From the NCBI RefSeq assembly GCF_900141755.1, contig NZ_LT670844.1, positions 5,490,501 to 5,554,500 of the forward strand: 64,000 bases of DNA. Direction: 5' to 3'. The stretch comes from Bradyrhizobium lablabi. Its GTDB lineage: Bacteria > Pseudomonadota > Alphaproteobacteria > Rhizobiales > Xanthobacteraceae. Position numbers and translations under genes: made by a program. Below, piece after piece: positions 63,931-64,000 of this stretch; within the stretch, counting starts at the first letter, position 1; each line of letters opens with the position of its first letter. Under the pieces are notes generated by a model. That model was not told the DNA's origin. It saw nothing but the letters and a program-made list of their open reading frames with translations, and did not search any database.

Positions 63931-64000
63931 CGCGAAATTACGTCTGCGAATGATGCTGTCTGAAAATTAAAGCCGCGGGCGCAAACCTCTCCACGTCATT

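Noticed and set aside
1..64000. A prophage, integrative element or insertion sequence
   Set aside because: No integrase, transposase, phage structural gene, tRNA attachment site or terminal repeats of a large element are visible.

Overview
The window is GC-rich alphaproteobacterial DNA and looks like a Bradyrhizobium or close relative (Nitrobacteraceae). I infer this from gene order (moaE-moaD-pgsA-uvrC, ribF-ileS-lspA followed by an M16 peptidase pair), from the character of the proteins, and from the many short palindromic intergenic repeats that lineage carries. It reads as a chromosomal segment. I see no transposase, integrase, phage gene, CRISPR array, rRNA or tRNA.

Layout. 0-9 kb: the end of purD, an acyl-CoA dehydrogenase, a fluoroacetate-dehalogenase-like hydrolase, tadA, a pseudouridine synthase with a very long basic N-terminal extension, rsmD, mutL and two small genes. 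9.5-12.5 kb: a four-gene minus-strand operon encoding a cytochrome c, a glyoxalase-like protein, a Tat-exported small subunit and a GMC flavoprotein, probably a periplasmic dehydrogenase. 12.6-22 kb: arfB, two M16 peptidases (one catalytic, one without the zinc motif), lspA, ileS and ribF. 22-34 kb: a CheY-like regulator, a HAD hydrolase, a degenerate EAL protein, a class III aminotransferase, prmB, the moaE/moaD-pgsA-uvrC block, an outer-membrane barrel and a cold-shock protein. 34-47 kb: rlmJ, an RNase T2, small secreted proteins, a MarR/response-regulator/histidine-kinase operon, ilvE, hisS, a tautomerase, a FlK-like thioesterase, proC and ybjN-like.

46.7-56.5 kb is the most coherent functional block. 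An FMN riboswitch precedes ribH, and then comes a carbon-monoxide dehydrogenase cluster, coxC-M-S-L-D-E-F. CoxL carries the form I active-site loop AYRCSFR, and CoxM and CoxS match the known cofactor-binding residues one for one. CoxC joins MHYT membrane sensor segments to a LytTR DNA-binding domain and is the likely regulator. MoaD and MoaE elsewhere in the window make the molybdopterin that CODH needs.

56.6-63.4 kb is accessory metabolism: an HxlR regulator divergent from an SDR-MFS pair, an 891-residue Baeyer-Villiger-monooxygenase/esterase fusion with an altered fingerprint residue, and an aldo/keto reductase. The last 600 bases hold no gene but contain a strikingly structured element with six or more hairpins.

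Most intergenic gaps are filled by several distinct families of inverted-repeat elements (80-180 bp). Two sit inside the cox operon. A further candidate structured RNA, foldable as a three-way junction, lies upstream of ilvE.
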